A stretch of DNA of 64,000 nucleotides from Telmatospirillum sp. (lineage in GTDB: Bacteria; Pseudomonadota; Alphaproteobacteria; Rhodospirillales; Magnetospirillaceae): NCBI GenBank assembly GCA_031291415.1, contig JARLJB010000237.1, positions 124,001 to 188,000 of the forward strand. The letters are read 5' to 3'. Under the pieces are notes generated by a model, which was not told the DNA's origin, ran no database searches, and saw only the letters and a list, made by a program, of their open reading frames with translations. Shown one piece after another: positions 1 to 9,499 of this stretch. A program made the translations under genes and the position numbers. How positions within the stretch are numbered: the stretch's first letter is position 1; every line of letters starts with the position of its first letter.

Positions 1-717
1 ACCGGTCAGTTCGGCCAGGTTGGCCGAGGTCCGGTCGGCATTGGCGATGACGTCTTCCAATTTGCGGGTGTTTTCCGGACTGAACAGACGATTCATGCCG
101 TTGGTCATCTGTTCGACGTTCGATGAGATCCGCGGCGTCTTGCTGGCGAGATCGGCCGACAGCGAAACAAGGTTGTCGAACAGTTGCGGCGCCCGCTGTT
201 CGAGAACCGGCCCGAAGGCGCTGACCGTCCGGTTCAACGCCTCGATCAGCGGCCTGAGTCCATTCTGGCTGAGCGAGGTGACCTCCGAGGCGATATCAGC
301 CATGGCGTTGAACAAATTGCCACCCGACTGTCCGCGGACGTCGGCACCAGGCTTCAGCAGAACCTGACTGCTGCCGCCCTTGATATCGACGGCGACCGCC
401 GCCAGAAAACCTGAGGCTGCGATACGGGCGACGCTGTCTTCGGGGATCTGCCAGCCTTGGGCGACGGCGAGACGTAGCCTGAATCGGGTCTTGCCGCCGT
501 CGCGCTGCGGCCGGATGTCGTCGACCTGGCCGATGGGAAAGCCTTCGTACAGAACCTTGGTCCCGTATTTGACGCCACCGACATTGTCATAGACCGTGTA
601 AAAAGCGTCCGTGCTTCCGGTACGACCGGAGATCACCGCGATCGACACCACGATGGCGACAAGCATGGCCAGCACGAAACTGCCCACCAGGACGTAATTG
701 ATCCGACTGTCTCGCAT
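1..717 (-). CDS. mlaD: MlaD/MCE-family lipid-binding protein, C-terminus outside window
   Basis: The first 239 residues are visible; the reading frame stays open to the window edge. Residues 1-30 are a short basic start followed by one membrane anchor (NYVLVGSFVLAMLVAIVVSI). The MCE domain follows at about 35-115 (YDNVGGVKYGTKVLYEGFPIG, then a beta-rich stretch), and then a helical tail. MCE proteins are the periplasmic, inner-membrane-anchored lipid-binding subunits of Mla-type transporters. The start lies 4 bases beyond the stop of the ATPase gene, so it is the last visible gene of the mlaE-mlaF-mlaD operon. The total length cannot be judged. The MCE assignment is firm; 'mlaD' rather than another MCE paralogue rests on context. 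Confidence 0.88.
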   Translation of the reverse strand, partial: MRDSRINYVLVGSFVLAMLVAIVVSIAVISGRTGSTDAFYTVYDNVGGVKYGTKVLYEGFPIGQVDDIRPQRDGGKTRFRLRLAVAQGWQIPEDSVARIAASGFLAAVAVDIKGGSSQVLLKPGADVRGQSGGNLFNAMADIASEVTSLSQNGLRPLIEALNRTVSAFGPVLEQRAPQLFDNLVSLSADLASKTPRISSNVEQMTNGMNRLFSPENTRKLEDVIANADRTSANLAELTG

Positions 718-721
718 TCCT

Positions 722-1519
722 TCAGCTTTCACCGAGCAGCCGGCGCAGATAGGCATCGGTATCCAATGTAGCCTCCTCTGCTCTCCGGTTCAGCAGGTTT
801 TGCACCCGTTGGTCGCGGCTGGCGCGGATTTCCGCGCGGCTGCCCAGCGCAATGATCTGGCCATCGTCGATCACGCAGATGCGATCGGCGATCTTGAAGG
901 CACTGTCGAGATCATGGGTGACCACCACGATGGTCATCCCCATGGCATCCCTGAGACGCAGAATAAGGTCGTCGATCGCCGATGACACCACCGGATCGAG
1001 CCCGGCCGACGGTTCGTCGCAGAACAACATTTTGGGATCAAGAACGATGGCGCGTGCCAGAGCGGCGCGTTTTGTCATCCCGCCCGACAACTCGGCCGGC
1101 ATCAAATGGCCGAAACCTGCAAGATTGACCACCTCCAGCTTGAGCCGGGTGATGATCTCCATGGTCTTTTCGTCCAGGTCGGTATGTTCGCGCAGTGGCA
1201 GCATGATGTTTTCGGCCACCGTCAGCGAACTGAACAAAGCGCCGCTCTGGAAGGCGACTCCCATGTGGCGGCGGAGCTCCAGCATCTCAAGCGGTGTCTG
1301 GCGGGCCAGATCGCGGCCGAGCAGACGGACATGCCCCTCGGCCGGATGGAGCAGACCCAGCAGATGGTTGAGCAACGTGCTTTTGCCCGATCCCGACCCG
1401 CCCATGATCACCATGATCTCGCCGTGACGCACGGTCAGATCAATGTCTTTCAGCACCTTGCGCTCGCCCCAATAGGCAACCAGGCCATCGACCTCGATGC
1501 TGACGCCGTCATCGGTCAT
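722..1519 (-). CDS. mlaF: Mla-type ABC transporter ATP-binding protein
   Basis: 265-residue ABC ATPase that would power phospholipid movement between inner and outer membrane with MlaE and MlaD. Visible motifs are Walker A GGSGSGKST (about residue 37), signature LSGGMTKRAALARA, Walker B MLFCDEPSAGLDP and switch His in VVVTHD. The start chosen (MTDDGVSIEV) overlaps the permease stop as ATGA; the longer open frame upstream only runs through mlaE and has no ABC homology. Length is normal for MlaF, which in E. coli is about 269 residues. It is co-directional with mlaE upstream and mlaD downstream. Confidence 0.93.
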   Translation of the reverse strand: MTDDGVSIEVDGLVAYWGERKVLKDIDLTVRHGEIMVIMGGSGSGKSTLLNHLLGLLHPAEGHVRLLGRDLARQTPLEMLELRRHMGVAFQSGALFSSLTVAENIMLPLREHTDLDEKTMEIITRLKLEVVNLAGFGHLMPAELSGGMTKRAALARAIVLDPKMLFCDEPSAGLDPVVSSAIDDLILRLRDAMGMTIVVVTHDLDSAFKIADRICVIDDGQIIALGSRAEIRASRDQRVQNLLNRRAEEATLDTDAYLRRLLGES

Positions 1520-2316
1520 CGGGTAACCGCGAAAGCGAAGATCATGTCGGTAACCAGGATCGCCGACAGGGCGTGGACGACCGAACGGGTGGTCATTTTC
1601 CCGACCCCCTCGGCACCGCCCTCGACCAGCGCGCCATTGACGACGCCGACGATGGTGATCAATACGGAAAAAATGACGCTTTTCGCCAAGCCGTGCGCCA
1701 GGTCGGACAAACGAAGCGCATCGATGACCTGCCCGGCATAGGCTCCGAGACTGATTTGCAGCTCCGCGCTGACGTAAAGGCCGGCGCCGAACAACGAAAC
1801 CAGATGCGACCACATGGTCAACGCCGGCACCATGATCAGCATGGCGACCAGAGGCGGCGCCACGAGATAACGGACGGGGTCGATGCCCATGACCGAAAGC
1901 GCGTCGATTTCCTGATTGATCTTCATGGTGCCGAGCCGGGCGGCCAGTGCCGAACCCGAACGGCCGGCAACCAGAATCCCGGTGATCAGCGACGAGAATT
2001 CACGGACCAGCGACAGGGCGATACCGGTGGTCACCCGCGATTCGGCACCGAACATCCGCAAGGTGTAGATGCCCTGAATGGCCAGCATGATGCCGATGGT
2101 GAAGGCCAAAACAGATAGAATCGGCAAGGCGCTGATTCCGATGTCCATCGCCTGTTGTACGACGCTATGGAGCCGCACCGGCTGGCGGCGCCGATGGCCG
2201 ACAAGCAGCCAATAGACGGCCTTACCCAGCAAGGTCGCCGCGAACCCCATTTCATCGAGGCCACGGACCGTCGCCCGGCCAACCTTGTCCGCCAAGCCGA
2301 TGACGGCGGCGCGCAT
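1516..2316 (-). CDS. mlaE: Mla-type ABC transporter permease
   Basis: 266-residue polytopic inner-membrane protein of the MlaE family. It has an amphipathic N-terminus, then hydrophobic spans (ISALPILSVLAFTIGIMLAI, LVAPPLVAMLIMVPALTMW, SVLITIVGVVNGALVEGG, ALSAILVTDMIFAFAV). The family core is clear in REFSSLITGILVAGRSGSA and the following ARLGTMKINQEIDALSVMGI. In the Mla complex a permease dimer sits between MlaD and MlaF. Its start lies 4 bases after the STAS gene stop, and its stop overlaps the mlaF start, so STAS-mlaE-mlaF-mlaD is read as one transcript. Confidence 0.93.
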   Translation of the reverse strand: MRAAVIGLADKVGRATVRGLDEMGFAATLLGKAVYWLLVGHRRRQPVRLHSVVQQAMDIGISALPILSVLAFTIGIMLAIQGIYTLRMFGAESRVTTGIALSLVREFSSLITGILVAGRSGSALAARLGTMKINQEIDALSVMGIDPVRYLVAPPLVAMLIMVPALTMWSHLVSLFGAGLYVSAELQISLGAYAGQVIDALRLSDLAHGLAKSVIFSVLITIVGVVNGALVEGGAEGVGKMTTRSVVHALSAILVTDMIFAFAVTR

Positions 2317-2320
2317 CGGC

Positions 2321-2656
2321 TCACGCCCCCCTTACGGCATCGGCGACCTGATCGCGAATGACAAAGACCTCATCGAGACGCGCCAGCTTCAGAACGCGCA
2401 GCGCCGCCGGGCTGACCGCCGCCAAAGAGAAACGCGTTCCCTGGTGGCGCGCCGTCTGGAAAGCCTCGACCAGACAGGCAATTCCCGAACTGTCGATATA
2501 ATCGACGTCGGCCAGGTCGACGACGACATCCTTGCCATCCGCCAGACATGCCAGGATCTCCCGACGGACCTCAGGACTGTTCTGCAGGTCGATTTCGCCC
2601 CGCAGTCCGACCACTGCGCTGCCGTCGACCTGCCGGGTGGAGAACTGTCCGCTCAT
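2321..2656 (-). CDS. STAS-domain protein, SpoIIAA/MlaB-like
   Basis: 111-residue stand-alone STAS domain. It opens with beta strands (DGSAVVGLRGEIDLQNSPEV) and carries the phosphorylation-site motif DSSGI at about 54-58, whose serine is the residue phosphorylated in SpoIIAA-type anti-anti-sigma factors. E. coli MlaB is also a STAS protein in an mla operon but has Thr-Gly at this site. The start codon overlaps the stop of the phosphatase/kinase gene (ATGA), and mlaE follows after 4 bases. Two readings are possible: an MlaB-like subunit regulating the transporter, or an anti-anti-sigma factor merely sharing the operon. The position favours the first. Confidence 0.85.
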   Translation of the reverse strand: MSGQFSTRQVDGSAVVGLRGEIDLQNSPEVRREILACLADGKDVVVDLADVDYIDSSGIACLVEAFQTARHQGTRFSLAAVSPAALRVLKLARLDEVFVIRDQVADAVRGA

Positions 2657-4323
2657 GGGATTGCCTTGATCATTTTTAGAAGGTTGCCGGCACCGGCCGG
2701 CGCCGGAAGGAACGTCACCTCGTCCATCACCGACTGCATGAAATGCAGGCCCAAACCGCCCGGGCGCACATCCTCAAGGCATCGCGGCTTGATTTTCGTC
2801 AAATCGGCCGGCGTCGCGAAATCGATCAATTGCACTTCCAAACGGCCACCGGGTTCACGCCGGATTTCCAGTTCCACGACTCCAGGGCCATTATAGCCGT
2901 GCCTGATGATATTCTGGCAGGCTTCATCGACCGCCAGAACCACATCGGCGGCGACGGTCGGCTGGCAGCCGCCGGAGAGGACCGCCATCGCCACCTGCCG
3001 GCGCAAATCGCAAAGACAGGCGGGAACCGCCTCGAACTCGACGGCCAGCAGCGGCGGAACCCGCCGATCTTCGACCACCATCAAGGTCAGATCGTCGCGC
3101 GGCGACTGACCGGGCGGTGCCAACCGATCGATCACCGATGTCAGACGCTCCCTGGCCGGCAAGTCGGCCACCTCGACCAGCAGACGGCGGATCCCATCGC
3201 CACCCAGCATCGTGCCGTCGCCGGGCGCCTCGGTCAGCCCATCGGTGAAAAGATAAAGACGACCGCCGCCAAGGGCGATCCAGGTTTCCGGCATGTCGGC
3301 CGGCACCAGATCAGGATCGATACCAAGCGGCGGCACTCCGGCGGGAAAAGCGGTGAAGTTTCCGTTGCGCAGGAGCAACGGCGGTTCGTGCCCGGCGTTG
3401 GCAAGCAGAACGGCGCCGCAGGACGGATCGAAAAAACCCGCCGCCATGGTGACGAACATGCCGGCACCGCCGGAGGTTTCGCAGAGTTCCGCATTGATGG
3501 TCGCCAACAGAGGGCCCGGTCGCGTGAAAGTCTTGGCCAGACAACGAAACAGACTGCAGGTCTTGGTCATCAGCAACGCGGCATTGATGCCTTTTCCGGA
3601 AACATCGCCAATGGCGAAAACGATCCGGCCGTCGGGCCGTTTCAGGATATCGAAAAAGTCGCCGGACACCTGGCGCGCCGGGTGGTTGATCCCCAAAACC
3701 GGAAAATCATCCGACAAATGGGCGGGCAGCATGGCGCGCTGGATGGCGGCCGCCAGTTCCAACTCGCGGGCCAGCCGTTCCTGCTCGACCATCGCCTTGG
3801 TCAGGCGGGCATTGACGACGGCCAACGCCACCGAGGCGCCGAGGACGCGCAGGAGCTGGCGATCGCCCGGATGGAACAGACGTCCGTCGGACTTGTTGAT
3901 CAGCTCGATGGCGCCCAGGCATTGCCCCTGCACCGACAGCGGCGCGCAAAGGATGGTCCGGGTGGTAAAACCGGTCCTGGCATCGACCAGGGCGCCGAAA
4001 TGCGGATCGGCCGCCGCGTCCTTGACGATGGTCGCCACATTCTGCTCGACCACCCGGCCAACCACGCCTTGTCCCCGCGCCAGACGCAGGCCGGTGATGT
4101 CGACCGGACCGACGCAGGCCTGGCAGACCAGATCGCCCGTCTCTTCGTCGACAAGAAAAAAACTCGCCGCCTCCGCCTCAATGAACTCGGCGACCTTTCG
4201 CAGGCCATGCTGCAAGGTCTCGCCGAGATCATGAGAACCGGCAAATTCGTGGCTCATCTCGGCGATAAGGTCGAGCTGGCGATGGTAGGATTCGGATCGG
4301 CGGCGCGGCGCGGGATCGGACAT
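2653..4323 (-). CDS. GAF - PP2C (SpoIIE-type) phosphatase - HATPase_c (RsbW-like) protein
   Basis: 556-residue soluble regulator. A GAF sensor domain lies at about 15-180. An RsbU/SpoIIE-type serine phosphatase lies at about 215-410, with metal-ligand motifs GDFFDI, AIGDVSGKG, LFTDGLTEA and SPRDDLTLMVV. A GHKL ATPase resembling anti-sigma kinases lies at about 425-556 (DEACQNIIRHGYNG; PGGLGLHFMQSVMDEV). One polypeptide therefore holds both putative opposing activities, dephosphorylating and phosphorylating a STAS partner. That partner is probably the product of the next gene, whose start overlaps this stop. The start MSDPAPRRR is chosen because residues further upstream look non-coding. The signal sensed by GAF is unknown. 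Confidence 0.88.
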   Translation of the reverse strand: MSDPAPRRRSESYHRQLDLIAEMSHEFAGSHDLGETLQHGLRKVAEFIEAEAASFFLVDEETGDLVCQACVGPVDITGLRLARGQGVVGRVVEQNVATIVKDAAADPHFGALVDARTGFTTRTILCAPLSVQGQCLGAIELINKSDGRLFHPGDRQLLRVLGASVALAVVNARLTKAMVEQERLARELELAAAIQRAMLPAHLSDDFPVLGINHPARQVSGDFFDILKRPDGRIVFAIGDVSGKGINAALLMTKTCSLFRCLAKTFTRPGPLLATINAELCETSGGAGMFVTMAAGFFDPSCGAVLLANAGHEPPLLLRNGNFTAFPAGVPPLGIDPDLVPADMPETWIALGGGRLYLFTDGLTEAPGDGTMLGGDGIRRLLVEVADLPARERLTSVIDRLAPPGQSPRDDLTLMVVEDRRVPPLLAVEFEAVPACLCDLRRQVAMAVLSGGCQPTVAADVVLAVDEACQNIIRHGYNGPGVVELEIRREPGGRLEVQLIDFATPADLTKIKPRCLEDVRPGGLGLHFMQSVMDEVTFLPAPAGAGNLLKMIKAIP

Positions 4324-4505
4324 CACTCTACTATGCCCCGCCGGCAACGACCGGTAAATGCGCGTTCGCCGGCACATTGTAAGCTGGACCGTTCGATTGC
4401 CCCTTTCTCCTCCCGCTCTAGGACTTTTGTCGGCATCGGATTGACGTCTTGGTGCTGCCGTTATCCTCGACAAAGCGGTATTATCGCCTTCAGGAGGAAA
4501 CGCGC

Positions 4506-4760
4506 ATGGACGGATCCAACTGGCGGTGGGATCACGACGACCGGCCCGACCGCGACCCCTTCTGGCCACCACCACCGCCCGCCAGCGAAATGCCGACGGC
4601 AGCGATCATTCTTTTGGTCGCCGCGCTCCTGCTGGCCAGTGGCTACACCCTGATACAAAACCTGGGAGAAATGGTCCGCATCCAAAACTGCACGATCCAG
4701 GGGCGCACCAACTGTGTTTCCATCGACGTTCAGAAATCCAGCCTTCCGCCAAAACCTTAG
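4506..4760 (+). CDS. Small single-span membrane protein, unknown function
   Basis: 84-residue protein with a strong ribosome site (AGGAGG, 7 bases before ATG). The N-terminal 28 residues are acidic, then proline-rich (DPFWPPPPPASEMP). One membrane helix follows at about 30-48 (AAIILLVAALLLASGYTLI), then a short outside tail with two cysteines (QNCTIQGRTNCVSIDV) that could form a disulfide if periplasmic. An earlier in-frame start at 4449 lacks a ribosome site. It is divergent from the phosphatase/kinase gene and convergent with the TPR-methyltransferase. No function recognised. Confidence 0.7.
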   Translation: MDGSNWRWDHDDRPDRDPFWPPPPPASEMPTAAIILLVAALLLASGYTLIQNLGEMVRIQNCTIQGRTNCVSIDVQKSSLPPKP

Positions 4761-4783
4761 AGCGTGACGTCGGTTACGGATCT

Positions 4784-6286
4784 TCAGTCCTTCTTCAGCA
4801 CCGCCAGCAGCCCTGGCACCGGCTGCCCCCGGTCGTGGCGCACCGATGTGTTTTCCATCAGCAGCGGACGGAATCCAGCCATCGCGGCGAGTTGCCGCAG
4901 ACAGGATTCGCTGTGGGCGAAACGGCGTGATTCCTGCAAGAGCGAGCCCTCACCCGGATGAGACTCGGCGGTGAAAACGAATCCGCCGCCGGCTCGCAGG
5001 GCACCGGCCGCCGCACGGAACAGCGGGGCAAGATCGCCAAGATAGATCAGGACATCGGCGGCCACGACAAGATCGTAGGTGACCGGCCGGCCGGCCAGGG
5101 CGCCGACCATATCGCCGGCCTCGACCGCATCGTAAATTCCACGTTCGGCGGCTTTGGCAGCCATCCGCGGACTGAGATCGACGCCATCCAGGCGCCGGAC
5201 GAAAGGCTTGAGGGCGACGCCCGCCAGCCCCGTGCCACAGCCGGCGTCGAAACAATCGAACGGCCCGCGGCCCAGACTCCGGACGATCGCGGCGACGAGC
5301 ATCTCCGGCCCGTGATAATCGAGACCGTCGACCAGATCGTGGTCGAAACTGTCGGCATACTGGTCGAACAAAGTCCGGACGAAGGCGGCGGACGCGGCCG
5401 TTGGCGACGAGACGCCGGTCAGTCGGGCCAGCGCCAGTTCCGCCCCGAAACGATCGTCGGGATCGCGGACCAGAAGCAGCCTTAAGACGTCGGCCGCCTC
5501 GGCCGAACGTCCCATGGCCGCCAGGCATTCGCCTTGCAGCCAGAGAGCTTCGAGGAGCGAGAAATCGCGGTCGATCGCCGCGGTGAAGGCGGTCAACGCC
5601 GCCGGCAGATCGCCGCCATCCCGCTCCGCCTGGCCCAATTCGAGCCAATTGGTGGCGTCGTCGGGATCGAGAACGGTCGCCTGGCGGGCCAAGTCGACGG
5701 CTTCCTCCGGCCGTTTACGACGGCGCAGAACGCCGGCCAAATTGGCGTAGGCCTTGGCCGAGGAACCATCGGCATCGATCGCCTGCGCGAAAGCCAGCGC
5801 CGCAGCCTCCCAATGTCCCAGGGCCCGCTCAACCACCCCCAGATTATTGAGACCGCGCGCCTGACCGGGATGCAGGATATTGGCGCGGCGCAGCAGAACG
5901 CCGGCTGGCCCATACTGTTCCTGCCGGAGCAGGATCTCGCCCAGTTCATCGTAGGCATCGGCCAGATCGGGAAGCAGTTGCATGAGGCGCCGGTAAAGCG
6001 TCTCGGCCACCGTGTGACGCCCCTGCATCGCCTGGGCGCGGGCCATCGCCAGCAACAAGGGCGGGACGTCGGGGGTCTGAGCAAGCGCCTTGGCCAGATG
6101 CTGCGCGGCCTTCCGCCCCTGGCCCTCGGCCAGGGCGAGAAGGCCGCGAAGATAAGCAAGTCCGGGGAGATCCGGACGCAAGCGCTCGACCGTCCGGGTC
6201 AAGCGCTTCGCGTCATCGGTGCGACCGGCGTCGAGGGCGCCAAACGCGTCGGCCAGAACCTGAGCCAGATCGACCTGTCGCACCAT
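4784..6286 (-). CDS. TPR-repeat protein with C-terminal SAM-dependent methyltransferase
   Basis: 500 residues. The N-terminal 270 or so are tandem tetratricopeptide repeats (for example AYDELGEILLRQEQYGPAGV, AYANLAGVLRRRKRPEEAVD, NWLELGQAERDGGDLPAALT). From about 330 a class I methyltransferase begins, with the SAM-binding loop DCFDAGCGTGLAG, followed by LDGVDLSPRMAAKA and VVAADVLIYLGDL. The TPR part probably binds the protein substrate; the substrate cannot be read from the sequence. The gene lies 55 bases downstream of aspS on the same strand and ends tail-to-tail with the small membrane protein gene. Confidence 0.85.
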   Translation of the reverse strand: MVRQVDLAQVLADAFGALDAGRTDDAKRLTRTVERLRPDLPGLAYLRGLLALAEGQGRKAAQHLAKALAQTPDVPPLLLAMARAQAMQGRHTVAETLYRRLMQLLPDLADAYDELGEILLRQEQYGPAGVLLRRANILHPGQARGLNNLGVVERALGHWEAAALAFAQAIDADGSSAKAYANLAGVLRRRKRPEEAVDLARQATVLDPDDATNWLELGQAERDGGDLPAALTAFTAAIDRDFSLLEALWLQGECLAAMGRSAEAADVLRLLLVRDPDDRFGAELALARLTGVSSPTAASAAFVRTLFDQYADSFDHDLVDGLDYHGPEMLVAAIVRSLGRGPFDCFDAGCGTGLAGVALKPFVRRLDGVDLSPRMAAKAAERGIYDAVEAGDMVGALAGRPVTYDLVVAADVLIYLGDLAPLFRAAAGALRAGGGFVFTAESHPGEGSLLQESRRFAHSESCLRQLAAMAGFRPLLMENTSVRHDRGQPVPGLLAVLKKD

Positions 6287-6341
6287 CCCACCGCCTTCCC
6301 GTTTCGGGTTCGGGGCGCCCTGCCCCGACGGACGGACGGGA

Positions 6342-8165
6342 TCAGCCGCCCACTTTATCCGGAGCGGCGCTCTCGCCGGCCGGCTTCTTCGGCTTGGGCA
6401 GGTCGAGCTTGATGTGCAGTTCCCGCAGACGTTCGGGCGTGATGTCGGCCGGCGCCTGCATCAACAGATCCTGGGCCTGCTGATTCATCGGGAAAAGGAT
6501 CACCTCGCGGATATTCGGCTCGTCGGCCAGCAGCATGACGATGCGGTCGATGCCCGGAGCCGAACCGCCATGCGGCGGCGCGCCGAAGCGGAAGGCGCTC
6601 AACATGCCACCGAACCGGCTTTCGACCTCTTCGGCCGGATAGCCGGCGATCTCGAAAGCCTTCAGCATGATGTCGGGGCGATGGTTGCGGATGGCACCCG
6701 ACGACAGTTCGACGCCGTTGCAGACGATGTCGTACTGATAAGCCTTGATGTCGAGCGGGTTCATCCCGGTCAGCGCCTCCATCTCGCCCTGCGGCATGGA
6801 GAAGGGATTGTGCGAGAAGATGATCTTGCCGGTCTCTTCATCGAGCTCGTACATCGGGAAGTCGATCGTCCAACAGAACCGGAAGACGTCCTTTTCCAGA
6901 AGATCGAGTTCGCTGCACAGGCGCGTGCGGACAGCACCGGCGAATTTCTCGGCGACGCCCTTCTTGTCGCAGCAGAAGAACACCGCGTCGCCGTCCTTGG
7001 CGCCGGTCGCCTGGCGGATCGCCTGCAATCGGCTGTCGTCCAAATTCTTGGCGATCGGGCCCTTGGCGCCTTCGGCGGCGAAGATGACATAGCCCAGTCC
7101 GCCGGCCCCCTGCTCACGGGCCCACTCATTCAGCTTGTCGAAGAAGCTGCGCGGACGACTGGCGGCGCCCGGCGCCGGGATGGCGCGCACCACGGCGCCC
7201 TTGGTCTCGATCGACTTGGCGAAGATACCGAAGTTCGAACCGCGGAAGGCTTCGGTGACGTCGGAAATCAGCAGTGGATTGCGCAAATCCGGCTTGTCCG
7301 AGCCATATTTCAGCATGGCGTCGTCGTAGGTGATGCGCGGGAACGGTGCCGGCGTCACGCGGCGACCACCGCCGAACTGCTCGAACACCCCTTGCAGCAC
7401 CGGCTCGATGGCGGCGAACACGTCGTCCTGGGTAACGAAGCTCATCTCGAAGTCGAGCTGATAGAATTCGCCCGGAGAACGGTCGGCGCGGCCATCTTCG
7501 TCGCGGAAACAGGGCGCCACCTGGAAATATTTGTCGAAGCCGGCAACCATCAGCATTTGTTTGAACTGCTGCGGCGCCTGCGGCAAGGCGTAGAACTTGC
7601 CGGGATGCACGCGGCTCACCACCAGATAGTCGCGCGCTCCTTCCGGGCTCGAGGCGGTCAGGATCGGCGTCTGATATTCGACGAAGCCCTGCGCGATCAT
7701 CCGCTGGCGGAGATAGGCGATCACCTGGCTGCGCAGCAGCATGTTGGCATGCAGTTTCTCGCGGCGCAGATCGAGGTAACGGTAACGCAGGCGCATATCC
7801 TCGGGATATTCCTGGTCGCCGGCCACCTGAATGGGCAGCACGTCGGCGGTCGACTGCTGAAGGGCCTCGCTGACCTGCAGTTCGATTTCGCCGGTCGGCA
7901 GCTTGGAATTGATGGTGTCGGCGCTGCGGTTGACCACCTTGCCGGTCACCGTCACGACGCTTTCCGGACGCGCCGCTTCCAGGATCTTGAAGATCGGGCT
8001 CGACACATCGACCACGCACTGGGTCAGACCGTAATGATCACGTAGATCGACGAACAGCAGATTGCCGTGATCACGCTTCCGATGCACCCATCCGGAAAGC
8101 CTGACCGTCGTCCCGGCATCCTGGCTGCGAAGCTGGCCGCAATTGTGCGTTCTGTAGCAATGCAT
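6342..8165 (-). CDS. aspS: Aspartate--tRNA ligase
   Basis: 607-residue class II synthetase of the bacterial long type. It has an N-terminal OB fold ([35 protein letters not shown]), motif 2 ([20 protein letters not shown]), the bacterial insertion domain, and motif 3 ([20 protein letters not shown]). The start MHCYRTHN fits the family N-terminus; the longer open frame upstream does not. In the anticodon-binding loop the sequence is KRDHGN. A histidine here is seen in non-discriminating AspRS, which also charges tRNA-Asn, whereas E. coli has leucine. The C-terminus is a Lys/Pro-rich tail ([12 protein letters not shown]). It is divergent from hisC. Confidence 0.97.
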   Translation of the reverse strand: MHCYRTHNCGQLRSQDAGTTVRLSGWVHRKRDHGNLLFVDLRDHYGLTQCVVDVSSPIFKILEAARPESVVTVTGKVVNRSADTINSKLPTGEIELQVSEALQQSTADVLPIQVAGDQEYPEDMRLRYRYLDLRREKLHANMLLRSQVIAYLRQRMIAQGFVEYQTPILTASSPEGARDYLVVSRVHPGKFYALPQAPQQFKQMLMVAGFDKYFQVAPCFRDEDGRADRSPGEFYQLDFEMSFVTQDDVFAAIEPVLQGVFEQFGGGRRVTPAPFPRITYDDAMLKYGSDKPDLRNPLLISDVTEAFRGSNFGIFAKSIETKGAVVRAIPAPGAASRPRSFFDKLNEWAREQGAGGLGYVIFAAEGAKGPIAKNLDDSRLQAIRQATGAKDGDAVFFCCDKKGVAEKFAGAVRTRLCSELDLLEKDVFRFCWTIDFPMYELDEETGKIIFSHNPFSMPQGEMEALTGMNPLDIKAYQYDIVCNGVELSSGAIRNHRPDIMLKAFEIAGYPAEEVESRFGGMLSAFRFGAPPHGGSAPGIDRIVMLLADEPNIREVILFPMNQQAQDLLMQAPADITPERLRELHIKLDLPKPKKPAGESAAPDKVGG

Positions 8166-8299
8166 GTGCGTCGTCCTGCGAATCTTGTTTGCCGGAAAAC
8201 CCGGCAGAAAGGCGAAAAAGGGCCACGGGAGGCCGGGTTTGTCAAGGCAGCTATCGCAGCCTTTCGACGAGCAGGCAGACATTGCCTTGCCCTTTGACC

Positions 8300-8305
8300 T
8301 ATAGT
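8300..8305 (+). promoter_or_regulatory. Possible -10 hexamer for hisC
   Basis: TATAGT lies 33 bases before the hisC start, in the gap shared with the divergent aspS. No convincing -35 hexamer is visible at 16-18 bases upstream, so this is a weak call. Confidence 0.35.
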
Positions 8306-8338
8306 GCCGCCGTTTGAATCCGACATCGAGAGACAATC

Positions 8339-9418
8339 ATGAGCCGGTTCTGGAGTCCCGTCGTCCACAGTTTGTCGCCTTACGTGCCGGGCGAACAGCC
8401 GAAAAGGGACGACGTCGTCAAACTCAATACCAACGAGAATCCCTTTGGTCCCTCACCGCGCGTACTGGCGGCGATCACCGCCGAAGCGACGGATCGGCTG
8501 CGTCTTTATCCCGATCCGCACGCCAGCCGCCTGCGAGATGCCATCGCGGCCCGTTACGGCGTCGCCGCCGACCAGGTCTTCGTCGGCAATGGCTCTGACG
8601 AAGTCCTGGCCCATACCTTCCAAGCCTTGCTGGCCCACGACGCGCCGCTGCTGTTTCCCGACATCACCTACAGCTTCTATCCGGTCTATTGCGGCCTTTA
8701 CGGCATCGCCTACGAGGAGGTGCCAGTCGATGACGGCATGCGGGTGCGGATCGGCGACTACCGGCGACCGTGCGGCGCCATCATTCTTCCCAATCCGAAC
8801 GCTCCCACCGGCATCGGGCTGGCCGGCGACGCCATCGCGGCACTGGCTGGCGACCATCCGGACCAGGTGGTGGTGATCGACGAGGCCTATGTCGATTTCG
8901 GCGCCGACAGCGCCGTCCCCCTGGTCGCCCGCCACGACAATCTGCTGGTCATCCAGACCTTCTCGAAATCGCGATCGCTGGCCGGCCTCCGGGTCGGCTT
9001 CGCCATTGGCCAGCGCCCTTTGATCGAAGCCCTGGAACGGGTGAAGGACAGTTTCAACTCCTACCCGCTCGATCGGCTGGCAATCGCCGGCGCGGTCGCG
9101 GCAGTCGAGGACGACGGCTGGTTCCAGGAGACACGGACCCGCATCATGGGCAACCGCGACGCCCTGGCCGGCGCCCTTGGCAATCTGGGTTTCGAGGTTC
9201 TCCCGTCGCAGGCGAATTTCCTGTTCGCCCGCCATCCCCGCCACGCCGGCGCCGATCTCGCAGCAAGACTTCGCGACCGCGGCGTTCTGGTCAGACACTT
9301 CCAAAAGCCCAGAATCGAGGACTTCCTGCGCATCACGGTTGGCACCGACGATCAATGCCATCGTCTGCTGGAAGAACTGCGCCGGCTGGTCCACCCCGCC
9401 GGCGCCTCGAAATCCTGA
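8339..9418 (+). CDS. hisC: Histidinol-phosphate aminotransferase (fold type I PLP enzyme)
   Basis: 359 residues. It converts imidazole-acetol phosphate and glutamate to histidinol phosphate and 2-oxoglutarate in histidine synthesis. Family marks are [13 protein letters not shown] near the N-terminus, the PLP-contact [18 protein letters not shown], the Schiff-base lysine in [16 protein letters not shown] at about residue 211, and the C-terminal LRITVG. No other his genes are nearby. Some alphaproteobacterial HisC paralogues act on other substrates such as phenylalanine precursors or cobyric-acid-pathway compounds, so exact specificity is inferred from family only. Confidence 0.9.
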   Translation: MSRFWSPVVHSLSPYVPGEQPKRDDVVKLNTNENPFGPSPRVLAAITAEATDRLRLYPDPHASRLRDAIAARYGVAADQVFVGNGSDEVLAHTFQALLAHDAPLLFPDITYSFYPVYCGLYGIAYEEVPVDDGMRVRIGDYRRPCGAIILPNPNAPTGIGLAGDAIAALAGDHPDQVVVIDEAYVDFGADSAVPLVARHDNLLVIQTFSKSRSLAGLRVGFAIGQRPLIEALERVKDSFNSYPLDRLAIAGAVAAVEDDGWFQETRTRIMGNRDALAGALGNLGFEVLPSQANFLFARHPRHAGADLAARLRDRGVLVRHFQKPRIEDFLRITVGTDDQCHRLLEELRRLVHPAGASKS

Positions 9419-9499
9419 CGTCGGAACGAGACACCGGCGCCATAAAAAAGGCGAAAAGCTCGGGTGTCATAATCGTACCCCACGTTGTGGAGATCGATC

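Noticed and set aside
1520..1813. Longer open frame upstream of mlaF
   Set aside because: It lies wholly inside mlaE in another frame and reads as Arg-rich; the ATGA overlap start gives the correct ABC N-terminus.
2743..4653. 636-residue plus-strand open frame opposite the phosphatase/kinase gene
   Set aside because: Antisense shadow; Gln/Arg/His-rich with no domain, while the minus strand encodes clear GAF, PP2C and ATPase motifs.
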